DNA of 62,695 nucleotides from Clostridia bacterium (GCA_900768535.1 CAAGDE010000071.1:1-62695); one strand, 5' to 3'. Counted from the stretch's first letter, positions 25,413-34,366 are shown. Notes: a model not told the origin generated them from the letters alone. Numbers and translations: made by a program.

Positions 25413-25967
25413 ATGATCTATCCGGCACGTCCGGTGGTTCTGAAGAACGGAAAAAGCATCCTGTTCCGGGAGGTCCGGGAGGAGGATGCCGCAAAAATGC
25501 TTGCCTGTCTTGGTCGGATGTGCGCCGAGACCGACTACCTGTCGCAGACTGCGGCAGAAGCCGGGCGGATGACGCCGGAGGAGGAGCGGGCATATCTGAG
25601 AAACTGCATTGCGTCCCCCGACCGCGTGATGATTGTTGCCGAGGCAGACGGTGCCATTGCCGGCAACTGCCAGGTGCAGTTTCTGAACCGTGAGCGAACC
25701 CGGCACCGCGCGGTGTTCATGATCGGACTGCTCTCCGACTACTGGGGGCAGGGGATCGGCAGTGCGATGTTTGGTGAGATGGAGCGGCTGGCACGGGCAC
25801 GCGGCGGCATCCGACAGCTGGAGCTGGAGGTGGCGGAGGACAACCTGCGCGCGCAGGGACTCTACCGGAAAATGGGCTTTTCGGAGGTTGCAAGACTCCC
25901 GGATGCCCTGCGGCGGCAGGACGGAACCTACCGGGCAATTGTGTATATGCGGAAGGTGCTGGAATGA
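25413..25967 (+). CDS. GNAT family N-acetyltransferase
   Basis: 184 residues. The acetyl-CoA site is visible as LLSDYWGQGIGSAMF (about residue 107), followed by QLELEVAEDNLRAQGLYRKMGF, the standard GNAT C-terminal block. The acceptor is not predictable. The ATG at 25413 follows GGGGAG by about 9 bases. Its stop overlaps the next gene by ATGA. Confidence 0.92.
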   Translation: MIYPARPVVLKNGKSILFREVREEDAAKMLACLGRMCAETDYLSQTAAEAGRMTPEEERAYLRNCIASPDRVMIVAEADGAIAGNCQVQFLNRERTRHRAVFMIGLLSDYWGQGIGSAMFGEMERLARARGGIRQLELEVAEDNLRAQGLYRKMGFSEVARLPDALRRQDGTYRAIVYMRKVLE

Positions 25968-26563
25968 AAGAGAAAAACAAAGCTTCCCGGCGCCGCCTGC
26001 GCGCGGCACTCCTTGCCGTCGGCATCACGGCTGTGCTGGCAATCCTGACGGTGGTTCTGCTGGCGTTTCTGCTTCCGGACGATCAGCCGTCCCCCGGACC
26101 GACCCCGGCGCCTGTCACCTTTTACCCGGTCTATGACGGAAATGTCCGGGAAAACGTGCTTTATCTCGGTCTTGACCGGCAGTACTATCTCTGCGAGCCG
26201 GAGCACGGCGTCAAGGAGGCGCTGGACGAAAGCCGGTTTTCCGCCGACCCGGAGCTGAGCCTTTTGCGGGACTATATCGAAAGCCTGATCGACGGCTATC
26301 CGAGCGCCTGCCGGTCCCTGTTCACCGCATCGGCTCTGGCGCAAAGTCCGATCCCGGATTTCTCCCAGCAGATGATCTACCGTGTGGAGATCACCGAAGT
26401 GGGGACGGAAGCCGGACGCACGACCTATCGCCTGGAGTATATGATCTACCGCAACAACGGCACCTACCGCCGCGATGTGGGCAGTGACGCCGTGCGCCCT
26501 GAATACCTGACGCTGATCAAAGTCGGCGAGGACACCTGCCGGATTGACGGAATCAGGCGGTAA
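25964..26563 (+). CDS. Membrane-anchored extracytoplasmic protein of unknown function
   Basis: 199 residues, not recognised. A basic N-terminus (MKEKNKASRRRLR), one transmembrane helix (about residues 14-37) and a proline-rich linker (PSPGPTPAP) precede an outside domain of about 150 residues. That domain ends in a beta-rich stretch (TYRLEYMIYRNNGTYRRDV). Coupled to the GNAT gene by ATGA overlap. Confidence 0.7.
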   Translation: MKEKNKASRRRLRAALLAVGITAVLAILTVVLLAFLLPDDQPSPGPTPAPVTFYPVYDGNVRENVLYLGLDRQYYLCEPEHGVKEALDESRFSADPELSLLRDYIESLIDGYPSACRSLFTASALAQSPIPDFSQQMIYRVEITEVGTEAGRTTYRLEYMIYRNNGTYRRDVGSDAVRPEYLTLIKVGEDTCRIDGIRR

Positions 26564-26592
26564 AAATGCTGGAAATTGCGCAAAATCAGTAG

Positions 26593-26650
26593 AAAAAGAC
26601 CGGAATATGTAGAATGAGAACTGTTCTTGTTCTATATATCGGTCTTTTTC
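26593..26650. terminator. Strong bidirectional-looking hairpin terminator
   Basis: AAAAAGACCG...ATGTAGAA pairs with TTCTATATATCGGTCTTTTT. The A-run on the left and T-run on the right make it usable on either strand; here it ends the GNAT transcript. Confidence 0.85.
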
Positions 26651-26691
26651 ATTGCGTTTTTGTGTCATGCGGCGCAGAGTAATCCGTTCAA

Positions 26692-27070
26692 ACAAGAGAG
26701 ATCCCGCCTGCTGGCGCCCCGCCGGGGGGGGCGGGGTTCGCTGTGCGGCAATGATTGGTTGGAATGCTTGATTTTTGATATCGGTGCCGCTTCTCTCAGG
26801 ATGACACGAAGGTAGCCGGGGCGTGGAACAAAGCATTTCATGACGGATCAGTTAGTCGGTTAAGGAACCACCGCGCAATTCCGATGGTGCCTTAAATTGC
26901 CTATCTGCCGTAAGGGCATACAGACATAAAGTCTCCGATCACATCCCGGCGTCCCACTGTGTCATCCTGAGCGAAGCGGCACCGCTTTTTCAATTGTGTG
27001 TGACAGCAAAATATTGCCGCACAGCGAACCCCGCCCTCCGGCGGGGCGCCAGCAGGAGGGATCTCTCTTG
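26692..27070. repeat. Inverted-repeat element with long imperfect arms
   Basis: The left arm contains AAGAGAGATCCCGCCTGCTGG...CTGTGCGGCAAT (26694-26752) and GGTGCCGCTTCTCTCAGGATG (26782-26803). Both return in inverted order at 27013-27069 and 26959-26985. The middle (26810-26955) carries nothing I recognise. The GTCATCCTGAGCGAAGC phrase is of a kind seen dispersed in many Clostridia genomes (recollection). There is no coding capacity; this explains the roughly 610-base gene-free gap. Confidence 0.72.
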
Positions 27071-27176
27071 CTGTGAGATGTCTGTCAATACCACCCGCGC
27101 CTGTGCGACTCCGGTTCTTTTTCGGGGCGCTGCCGCATAGAATGGAACATCCATTGACGGAAAGGCGGTAATGAAC

Positions 27177-28484
27177 ATGAAAACAGGAATCGGAAAACGG
27201 TTGGCGGGTTTTCTTTGCGGGGCGCTCCTGCTCGGCGCGGCGGCAATCTTCGGAGCCGGGGCGGAGACGGAAGAGCGGATGGTTCTCTCTCCCGGTGTGG
27301 AGGTGCTTGCGGCAAAGACGGATCTTGCCGTTTCCGCCATGCGCGGGAACGATGTGAATTTTACCGAGGACGATGTGGCGCGCGGGCTGAACCTGTCACG
27401 GGTGAATTATCTGACGGTCACGGCACTCCCGGCGGTCACGGAGGGGGAGCTGCTGCTCGGCTCCTCGCGGGTGGCGGCGGGGCAGGTCATCTCCGGCGCG
27501 CATCTCGGAAGCCTCTCCTTCCATCCGGCAAGCGAGGAGGTCAGCCGCGCGTCCTTCCGGTTTACGGTCGGCGCGGGCGGCTGTGAACTGACCTGCTCCT
27601 TGTGGATTCTCGATGCGGTCAATTACGTCCCCACGGTTGCCATGGCGCCGGTGCTGTCCCTCAAGCAGCATACCTACCGGGATATGGCAGTCTACGGAAC
27701 GCTCTCCGCCTATGACCCGGACGGGGATGCGCTGGTGTTTGAGGTGGTATCGTATCCGGAAAACGGTTCGGTGGAGCTGACCGATGCCAAGTCCGGCACC
27801 TACGTCTACCGCCCGTATTCCGGCTATCTCGGCACCGATGCTTTCACCTATGTCGCGCGGGACTGCTACGGCAATTACAGCAAGCCGGCAAAGGTCTCGC
27901 TGGCGGTGGATCGGCTCGGAACCTCCGTGAACTACGCGGACATGAAGGGACGCCCCGATGAGTGCGCGGCGCTGAACGTGACCGAGCGCGCGGTGATGAG
28001 CGGCTCGCAGGTGGGGGAGAACTACTATTTCTATCCGGACCGGACGGTCAGCCGTGCGGATTTCCTGGTGATGGCAATGAATGCGGCGGGAATCACCGGG
28101 GTGCCGGAATGCGATGTGACGGTGTTTGCGGACGATGCGGAGATTCCGGACTCCATGAAGGGCTACGTTGCGGCGGCTTACCGGCTGGGGTACATTACGG
28201 GAAGCCTGAAGGAGGGGAAGCTCTGCTTTTTGCCGAACGAGGCGCTGACCCGCGCGCAGGCGGCGGTGATTCTGGACCGGATCACGACACCGGGAAAGGC
28301 GGCGGTGATTCCGACCTTTACCGACAAAAGCGACATCCCCGTCTGGGCGGCGGATGCGATCTATTCCCTCAACGCGGTCGGAATTCTGACCCCGACCGGC
28401 GGACAGATTGCGCCTTCGCAGCCCGTCACCCGCGCCGAGGCGGCAGTGATGCTCTCCTCCCTGATGCGCTACCGGGCGGGATAA
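27177..28484 (+). CDS. Secreted S-layer homology (SLH) domain protein
   Basis: 435 residues. A signal peptide (about 1-29, ending AGAETEE) is followed by a beta-rich region. Next is a cadherin/Ig-like module (about 145-245, with SAYDPDGDALVFEVVSYPENG and GTDAFTYVARDCYGN). The C-terminal SLH repeats are spread over about 265-430 (FADDAEIPDSMKGYVAAAYRLGYI, FTDKSDIPVWAADAIYSLNAVGIL, RAEAAVMLSSLMR). SLH domains usually bind pyruvylated cell-wall polymer. The ATG at 27177 is better spaced from AAAGGCGG than 27171. Confidence 0.85.
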   Translation: MKTGIGKRLAGFLCGALLLGAAAIFGAGAETEERMVLSPGVEVLAAKTDLAVSAMRGNDVNFTEDDVARGLNLSRVNYLTVTALPAVTEGELLLGSSRVAAGQVISGAHLGSLSFHPASEEVSRASFRFTVGAGGCELTCSLWILDAVNYVPTVAMAPVLSLKQHTYRDMAVYGTLSAYDPDGDALVFEVVSYPENGSVELTDAKSGTYVYRPYSGYLGTDAFTYVARDCYGNYSKPAKVSLAVDRLGTSVNYADMKGRPDECAALNVTERAVMSGSQVGENYYFYPDRTVSRADFLVMAMNAAGITGVPECDVTVFADDAEIPDSMKGYVAAAYRLGYITGSLKEGKLCFLPNEALTRAQAAVILDRITTPGKAAVIPTFTDKSDIPVWAADAIYSLNAVGILTPTGGQIAPSQPVTRAEAAVMLSSLMRYRAG

Positions 28485-28491
28485 GCGGGAT

Positions 28492-28549
28492 AAGTCGGAA
28501 CAAGTCAGGAACAAGTCAGGAACAAGTCGGGAACAAGTCGGAACAAGTC
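28492..28549. repeat. Short tandem repeat of AAGTC(A/G)GGAAC
   Basis: Five consecutive units of 10-11 bases (AAGTCGGAAC, AAGTCAGGAAC twice, AAGTCGGGAAC, AAGTCGGAAC) plus a partial AAGTC. They lie directly after the SLH gene and before the SRP RNA promoter. Confidence 0.85.
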
Positions 28550-28629
28550 CGCAAAGTGCGTTTCACGGCGGCTTTGCGGCATCTTTTTCCGAAAAATCCG
28601 TCGGACACGGACTTTTTTTCGAAAACCTC

Positions 28630-28658
28630 TTGCAAAACGGGAAAAAATCTGTTATAAT
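28630..28658 (+). promoter_or_regulatory. Promoter of the SRP RNA
   Basis: TTGCAA (28630-28635), 17 bases, then a perfect TATAAT (28653-28658). It lies about 30 bases before the first paired base of the RNA. Confidence 0.85.
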
Positions 28659-28687
28659 AGTACGGTACGGTATCAGACTGTAAAACG

Positions 28688-28964
28688 AGGCCATACCAGC
28701 CGGGGAAGTAGCGGAGCCCTGAACCTGAAATCCGCTATAGCAGGGGTAGATCCCCCGTTTGAGGGACGATCCTTTGTGAATGAGTCGTTTTTTCTGTGTT
28801 GAGGAATGGGTCTTGCGCAATCGGGAACTGTGAATCATGTCAGGTGGGGAACCAAGCAGCATTAAGCGGTCAACCCGATGTGCCGCGAGGGCGCCTGTTC
28901 TGAGCAGGGGAGACGAAGATCGCTCGGGGGTGACTTTCGATTCCGGGGTGTATGGTCTTGTTTT
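28688..28964 (+). ncRNA. ffs: Signal recognition particle RNA, large (Alu-containing) type
   Basis: The 5' part GCCGGGGAAGTAGCGGAGCC...ATCCGCTATAGCAGGG is the Bacillus/Clostridia-type Alu domain. The S-domain core is ATGTCAGGTGGGGAACCAAGCAGCATTAAG (28837-28866), with a GGAA tetraloop and the SRP54-binding AGCAGCA. The 5' end GGCCATAC pairs with GTATGGTC near 28949-28957, closing the long helix. Ends are set from this pairing and are good to about ten bases. It lies upstream of dnaX, the usual place in Bacillota. Confidence 0.93.
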
Positions 28965-29069
28965 GCAGTCCGGTGCCGTCATTTTGGTTGCAGAATTTGC
29001 CGCGCGCGTGCCGATTCCCATGGGAATTTTGCAGCGTCCGGCTTTTTTTGTCGGAAAAGGGAGAACTCT

Positions 29070-30650
29070 ATGCATCAGGCACTTTACCGGAAATGGCGAC
29101 CGAAAACCTTTGACGATGTCTGCGGACAGGAGCAGGTGACGTCGGTCCTCCGATACGAAACCGAACACGGCACCTTCAGCCATGCGTATCTGTTCTGCGG
29201 CTCCCGCGGAACCGGAAAAACGACCTGCGCGAAGATCCTTGCCAAGGCGGTCAACTGCGAGCACCCCGTGAACGGTTCTCCGTGCGGGGAATGCGCCGCC
29301 TGCCGCGCCATTGAGGAGGGGAGCGCGACCGACGTGCTGGAAATGGACGCGGCGTCCAACAACGGAGTGGACAACATCCGGGACATCCGGGACGAGGTGG
29401 TCTACGCGCCGTCGTCCCTGCGCTACCGTGTGTATATCATCGATGAGGTGCATATGCTGTCGGTCAGCGCGTTCAACGCCCTCCTGAAAACGCTGGAGGA
29501 GCCGCCGGAGCACGTGGTATTCATCCTGGCAACCACCGAGCTGCATAAGCTGCCGGCAACCATCATTTCCCGCTGTCAGCGGTTCGATTTCCGGCGGATC
29601 TCCCTGGACGCGCTGACCGGGCGGCTGATATATATTGCCGGACAGGAGCGGATCGAACTGGAGCCGGAAGCCGCAAGAATGCTGGCAAAGCTGGCACAGG
29701 GCGGAATGCGCGATGCCATCAGCCTGTTGGAGCTGTGCGCGGGATATCACTGTAAAATCACCCCGGCGGTTGTGACCGAGGCGGTCGGCATGACCGGCAG
29801 GGACGCAATGCTCCGGACGGCGGAGGCGGTTGCGGCGAAGGACTACGACTGCCTGTTTGCGCAGGTGGACGAGGTGGTGCGCTCCTCCAAGGATCTGCTG
29901 GTCTTCTGGCAGGATCTGATCTCGCTGTGGCGCGATATGCTGGTGGTGAAAGCCACCCCGAAAGCCGCGGCGTACCTGGATCTGACCGACAGCGAGGAGG
30001 GACAGCTCCGGGCGGCGGCGGAAGCATTCCGGCGGGAAACGCTCCTGTACCATTGCAGGCTGCTGGAGGACGCACTGTTCGCCATGCAGAAGGCAAACGC
30101 GGTCAAGCGCGTGGTGGCGGAGCTGACTCTGACGCGGATGTGCGACGAATCGATGGACACCTCAAACGAGGCACTCCTGTCCCGCCTGGCAAAATTGGAG
30201 GACCGGGTGGCGCTGGGCGTGCCCGTATCCGCCGCGCCGTCCCCGAAGCCGGAGGACACAGGCAAAGCGGAGCCGCCGGCAGAACGTGCCGCAAAGCCGC
30301 AGGCGAAGCCGGTCGGAGCCGATGCACCGCAAGAGGGTAAACGGATTCTGCGACCCTTCCGCGCATGGACGGAGCTGATCAGCCGGGTCGGTCAGAATGA
30401 CCCGATGCTGTCCTCCTTCTGCCGGGGGGCGGAGGCTTATACCACCGAGGACGGGGGAATCGTTGTCCGCTTCCCGTCGGATTTTGCCAAGGGGATGATC
30501 GAAAAGGGCGGCGGACGCGCAAAGCTTCGTGCGGCGCTGATCTCCACTGCCGGAGCGGACATTGCGGACGACAGGCTGATTTTTGAGGTCAGCGGAAAAA
30601 CAGAGCATTCGGCGCTGGATGAGATCATCGCGGCGGCGGAGGACGAATGA
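29070..30650 (+). CDS. dnaX: DNA polymerase III subunit gamma/tau
   Basis: 526 residues. The N-terminal AAA+ clamp-loader module starts YRKWRPKTFDDVCGQEQV, with Walker A GSRGTGKTTCAKIL, a zinc module with CGECAACRAIEEG, Walker B IIDEVHML and sensor SRCQRFDF. A variable tau region follows from about residue 380, rich in Pro and Lys. It loads the beta clamp at the replication fork. The ATG at 29070 follows AAAAGGGAG by 7 bases; upstream in-frame starts lie within the SRP RNA gene. First gene of dnaX-ybaB-recR. Confidence 0.97.
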   Translation: MHQALYRKWRPKTFDDVCGQEQVTSVLRYETEHGTFSHAYLFCGSRGTGKTTCAKILAKAVNCEHPVNGSPCGECAACRAIEEGSATDVLEMDAASNNGVDNIRDIRDEVVYAPSSLRYRVYIIDEVHMLSVSAFNALLKTLEEPPEHVVFILATTELHKLPATIISRCQRFDFRRISLDALTGRLIYIAGQERIELEPEAARMLAKLAQGGMRDAISLLELCAGYHCKITPAVVTEAVGMTGRDAMLRTAEAVAAKDYDCLFAQVDEVVRSSKDLLVFWQDLISLWRDMLVVKATPKAAAYLDLTDSEEGQLRAAAEAFRRETLLYHCRLLEDALFAMQKANAVKRVVAELTLTRMCDESMDTSNEALLSRLAKLEDRVALGVPVSAAPSPKPEDTGKAEPPAERAAKPQAKPVGADAPQEGKRILRPFRAWTELISRVGQNDPMLSSFCRGAEAYTTEDGGIVVRFPSDFAKGMIEKGGGRAKLRAALISTAGADIADDRLIFEVSGKTEHSALDEIIAAAEDE

Positions 30651-30665
30651 AAAGGAGAGGTTATC

Positions 30666-31022
30666 ATGAGAGCGAACATTCCGAAGGGACTGGGCGGGGG
30701 ACCGCAGAATATGCAGGCACTGATGCGTCAGGTGCAGAAGGCGCAGGAGGAAGTGGCACAGAAGCAGGAGGAGCTTGACGCACGCGAGTACGATATCTCT
30801 GCGGGCGGCGGTGTGGTCAATGTGAAGATCAACGGCAAACGCGAGATCCTTGCCATCGACCTCAAGCCGGAGATTGTGGATCCGGACGACATCGAAACGC
30901 TGTCCGATATCCTTGTGGCGGCGGTCAACGAGGCGATCAAGCGCGTGGATACCACCAATGCGGACGAGCTGAACCGGATTACGGGGCAGGTCAATCTGCC
31001 GAACATTTCGGGTCTGATGTGA
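30666..31022 (+). CDS. ybaB: YbaB/EbfC family nucleoid-associated protein
   Basis: 118 residues with the family pattern: an N-terminal helix with QALMRQVQKAQEEVAQKQEEL, then the beta core GGGVVNVKINGKREIL and IDLKPEIVDPDD. Small DNA-binding dimer. AAAAGGAG upstream; lies between dnaX and recR, the conserved order. Confidence 0.96.
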   Translation: MRANIPKGLGGGPQNMQALMRQVQKAQEEVAQKQEELDAREYDISAGGGVVNVKINGKREILAIDLKPEIVDPDDIETLSDILVAAVNEAIKRVDTTNADELNRITGQVNLPNISGLM

Positions 31023-31026
31023 GGAT

Positions 31027-31629
31027 ATGGCGGATTATATTGAATCCCTGCAGAACCTGTCCGAGCAGTTCGGCAGACTGAACGGGGTCGGGCGGAAGAG
31101 CGCGTTGCGGATGGCGTTCTCCCTGCTGGACTGGACGGAGGAGGAGGTCCAGGCGTTTGCCGGGGCAATTTTGGATGCCAAGCGGAAGATCCATCTCTGC
31201 CCGGTCTGCCAGAACCTGACCGATCGGGAGCTGTGCCCGATTTGCGCCGATGAGAACCGCGACCGCTCGGTGATTTGCGTGGTCACGGATGTCCGTGCGG
31301 TGATGGCGATGGAGCGGGTGCGCGAATACCGGGGCGTTTACCACGTCCTGCACGGGCTGATCTCCCCGATGAACGGCGTCACGCCGGACAAGCTGAAGAT
31401 CAGGGAGCTGCTGGAACGCGTGGGACACGGCGATGTGGCGGAGGTGATTGTGGCGACCGACCCGAATGTGGAAGGGGAGGCGACCGCAATGTATCTCTCC
31501 CGCCTGCTGAAGCCGCTGGGCGTCCGCGTGACAAGGCTTGCCTACGGCGTGCCGGTCGGCGGAGACCTGGAGTACGCCGATGCCGTCACCCTCTTCCGCG
31601 CCCTGCAGGGACGGCGGGATGTGGAATAA
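31027..31629 (+). CDS. recR: Recombination mediator RecR
   Basis: 200 residues. N-terminal helix-hairpin-helix (LNGVGRKSALRMAF), a C4 zinc finger (CPVCQNLTDRELCPIC, about residues 58-73), and a Toprim domain (VICVVTDVRAVMAMER, ending ATDPNVEGEATAMYL). Works with RecF/RecO to load RecA at gaps. Complete; followed by a terminator. Confidence 0.97.
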   Translation: MADYIESLQNLSEQFGRLNGVGRKSALRMAFSLLDWTEEEVQAFAGAILDAKRKIHLCPVCQNLTDRELCPICADENRDRSVICVVTDVRAVMAMERVREYRGVYHVLHGLISPMNGVTPDKLKIRELLERVGHGDVAEVIVATDPNVEGEATAMYLSRLLKPLGVRVTRLAYGVPVGGDLEYADAVTLFRALQGRRDVE

Positions 31630-31657
31630 CCCCTGCGGAGTTCCGGAAAAAGAGCAG

Positions 31658-31706
31658 AAACGGACAACCGGGAGCTTTCGATGCTTCCGGTTATCCGTTT
31701 TTTGTT
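31658..31706 (+). terminator. Terminator of dnaX-ybaB-recR
   Basis: AAACGGACAACCGG pairs with CCGGTTATCCGTTT with one mismatch, followed by TTTTGTTCT. Confidence 0.88.
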
Positions 31707-31768
31707 CTGTTGTCGAACCGGGAAATACCAACACGGATCACGGAATTCGGAAAAAGTGCAGGAACCGG

Positions 31769-31797
31769 TTGACAGGTTCCCGAAAATATGGTATACT
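31769..31797 (+). promoter_or_regulatory. Promoter of the ecfT-ecfA pair
   Basis: A perfect TTGACA (31769-31774), 17 bases, then TATACT (31792-31797). It starts about 40 bases before the GTG of ecfT. Confidence 0.88.
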
Positions 31798-31837
31798 GGA
31801 CGGAGAATCGTTGCCGGGGGCGGAAGGAGGGATTGCT

Positions 31838-32719
31838 GTGAAGGCTTTTGCGGAGCTGCATCCGGTGGTGCTGACGGTTTATTTTCTGTCGGTGCTGGCG
31901 GTGGCGATGCTTTCGACCAACCCGGTGCTGTCGGCGGAGGCACTGCTGGGCGGAATCCTTTTTTGCGTCACCCTGCAGAAGCGGCGCGCCGTTGCGGGGG
32001 ATATTGCCTTCTATATTCCGCTGTTCTTCCTGGTCGCCGTGACCAATCCGCTCTTCTCGCACAACGGGGTGACGCCGCTGTTTTTCCTGAACGGGAATCC
32101 CGTTACCCTGGAGGCGTTTGTCTACGGCTTTGCCATTGCGGTGACGGTCATCGGCGTCATGCTGTGGTGCAAATGCGCCGGCGCGGTGATGACAAGCGAC
32201 AAGCTGCTGTATCTGCTTGGAAAGATCATTCCCAAGCTCGGACTGGTGCTGTCCATGGCGCTCCGCTTTCTGCCCATGTTCCGGCGGCAGATGAAAAAAG
32301 TCCGGAGCGCGCAGAAGACCATGGGACTGTACGCAACGCGCGGGGCGGTGGATAAAATCCGGAGTCATGGACGGGTCTTTCTGGCAATGATCTCGTGGTC
32401 GCTGGAGAATGCCATGGAGACGGCAGCCTCCATGAGGGCGCGGGGATACGGAACCGGAAAGCGCACCGATTTCTCCCTGTTCCGCTTCACGGCGCGGGAC
32501 GGGGTGCTGCTGACCGTCAGCGCGTGTCTGATGGGGGTGAGCGCCGCAGGAATGGCTGCGGGTGCTGCCGGATTTACCTTTTATCCGCGCATCAGCGCAC
32601 TGCCGCTGTCGCCCTTTTCGGTGGCGGTCTATGCCGCGTTCGGCGTGCTGTCGGTTTTGCCGTTTGCGGTGGAAGTCAGGGAGGCAATGGTATGGAAATA
32701 TTACAGATCGAGAATCTGA
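31838..32719 (+). CDS. ecfT: ECF transporter transmembrane component EcfT
   Basis: 293 residues, starting with GTG at 31838 because AAGGAGG lies 8 bases upstream. Several hydrophobic helices surround a cytoplasmic region with the coupling-helix motifs, including YATRGAVDK and SMRARGYGTG (about 195-202), the A-R-G type sequence that contacts the ATPases. EcfT joins the ATPase pair to a substrate-binding S component, which is not encoded nearby. Overlaps ecfA by 28 bases. Confidence 0.88.
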   Translation: MKAFAELHPVVLTVYFLSVLAVAMLSTNPVLSAEALLGGILFCVTLQKRRAVAGDIAFYIPLFFLVAVTNPLFSHNGVTPLFFLNGNPVTLEAFVYGFAIAVTVIGVMLWCKCAGAVMTSDKLLYLLGKIIPKLGLVLSMALRFLPMFRRQMKKVRSAQKTMGLYATRGAVDKIRSHGRVFLAMISWSLENAMETAASMRARGYGTGKRTDFSLFRFTARDGVLLTVSACLMGVSAAGMAAGAAGFTFYPRISALPLSPFSVAVYAAFGVLSVLPFAVEVREAMVWKYYRSRI

Positions 32720-34332
32720 GCTTCCGGTATCCCGGAGCGGAGCGGTGCGCGGTGGACGGGGTCAGCTTCTCCGTACACAGCGGGGAATTTCTGGTCGTAT
32801 GCGGGGCATCGGGGTGCGGGAAAACCACGCTCCTGCGTCTGCTGAAGCCGGAGCTGGCACCCGCCGGGGAGCTGAGCGGCAGGATTGTTTACAGCGAAGG
32901 GGAGCGGACGCCCGCGCAGATCGGGTATGTTCTGCAGAACCCGGACAATCAGATTGTGACGGACAAGGTCTGGCACGAGCTGGCATTCGGACTGGAAAAT
33001 ATGGGGCTTCCGACCGGGGTGATCCGCCGCCGGGTCGGAGAAATGGCAAATTATTTCGGCATTCAGGACTGGTTCCGGAAAAAGACGGACGAGCTGTCCG
33101 GCGGGCAGAAGCAGCTTCTGAACCTTGCCGCAGTCATGGTGATGCAGCCGCGGGTGCTGATACTGGACGAGCCGACCGGTCAGCTTGACCCGATCGCCGC
33201 ATCGGATTTCATCGCAACCCTGCAAAAGCTCAACCGGGAGCTGGGGCTGACCGTCCTGCTGGTGGAGCACCGGCTGGAGGAGGTCTTTCCCATCGCCGAC
33301 CGGGTTCTTCTGATGGAGGAGGGCAGGGTGCTGGTCTGCGATGCACCGGAGAAGATCGGGGATGCGCTCCCGGAAGAGCATCCGATGCGGGCGGCATTGC
33401 CGAGTGGTATGCGGATTTTCCGGTCTCTTTGCGTCCGTGACTGCTGTCCGCTGACGGTGCGGGAGGGACGGGATTTTCTGGAGCGTCATTTCGGTGACCG
33501 CCGCGGGATGCTCCCGGAGCCGGAGTACCGTCATGCGGACGATGTGGCGGTGGAGCTGAAAAACGTGTGGTTCCGGTATGAAAAGGATCTGCCGGACGTA
33601 CTGCGCGGGGTCTGTGCGCAGGTGTACGAAGGGGAGATTTTTGCGGTGCTCGGCGGAAACGGAAGCGGAAAGACGACCATGCTTCAGGTCCTCGCAGGCG
33701 TCAGCCGGGCGTATCGCGGGAAGGTTCTGATTGAGGGACGGCGGGTCGGAGACTATAAAGGAAATTCGCTGTACCGCGGGGTTCTCGCGCTTCTGCCGCA
33801 GAATCCGCAGACGGTGTTCATCCGTGATACGGTGCGGGCGGATCTTGCCGAAATGCTGGAGGCACACGGGGTTCCGAAGTCAGAGCAGGCGGCGCGGATT
33901 TGGGAGATTGCCGAAAAGCTGTCCCTCACCCCGCTCCTGGACCGGAACCCGTTTGACCTGAGCGGCGGGGAGGGGCAGAAATGCGCCCTGGCAAAGGTTC
34001 TGCTGACACAGCCGCGGATTCTGTTGCTGGACGAGCCGACCAAGGGCATCGACGCGGGGGGGAAGCTGGAGCTGAAGGCGCTTCTTAGGCAGCTGAAGTC
34101 GGACGGCATGACGGTGCTTCTGGTGACGCACGATGTGGAGTTTGCCGCTGAGACCGCAGACCGCTGTGCGCTGTTCTTCGACGGAGAAATTCTGTCGGCT
34201 GACCCGTCCGCCCGCTTCTTCAGCGGAAACACCTTCTATACCACCGCCGCCAACCGCATGGCGCGCACCCTCTGCCCGAACGCCGTAACCTGCGACCAGG
34301 TCGTTGAATTCTGCCGCGGGGAGACGGAGTGA
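32692..34332 (+). CDS. ecfA: Fused double ECF ATPase (EcfA1-EcfA2)
   Basis: 546 residues with two complete ABC ATPases in one chain. The first (about 1-230) has Walker A GASGCGKTT, signature LSGGQKQLL, Walker B VLILDEPTG and H-loop VEHRLEE. The second (about 283-515) has GGNGSGKTT, LSGGEGQKC and LLLDEPTKG with VTHDVE. Together they drive the ECF vitamin or metal transporter built on the adjacent EcfT. The fusion resembles YkoD-like proteins. The next element downstream is a cobalamin riboswitch, so B12 uptake is a contextual guess. Confidence 0.92.
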   Translation: MEILQIENLSFRYPGAERCAVDGVSFSVHSGEFLVVCGASGCGKTTLLRLLKPELAPAGELSGRIVYSEGERTPAQIGYVLQNPDNQIVTDKVWHELAFGLENMGLPTGVIRRRVGEMANYFGIQDWFRKKTDELSGGQKQLLNLAAVMVMQPRVLILDEPTGQLDPIAASDFIATLQKLNRELGLTVLLVEHRLEEVFPIADRVLLMEEGRVLVCDAPEKIGDALPEEHPMRAALPSGMRIFRSLCVRDCCPLTVREGRDFLERHFGDRRGMLPEPEYRHADDVAVELKNVWFRYEKDLPDVLRGVCAQVYEGEIFAVLGGNGSGKTTMLQVLAGVSRAYRGKVLIEGRRVGDYKGNSLYRGVLALLPQNPQTVFIRDTVRADLAEMLEAHGVPKSEQAARIWEIAEKLSLTPLLDRNPFDLSGGEGQKCALAKVLLTQPRILLLDEPTKGIDAGGKLELKALLRQLKSDGMTVLLVTHDVEFAAETADRCALFFDGEILSADPSARFFSGNTFYTTAANRMARTLCPNAVTCDQVVEFCRGETE

Positions 34333-34366
34333 GGGGCATCCGGCATAAATATTTTTGCGTTACCTC

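Noticed and set aside
28492..28549. Possible CRISPR array
   Set aside because: The units are only 10-11 bases and abut one another without spacers; no cas genes are in the window.
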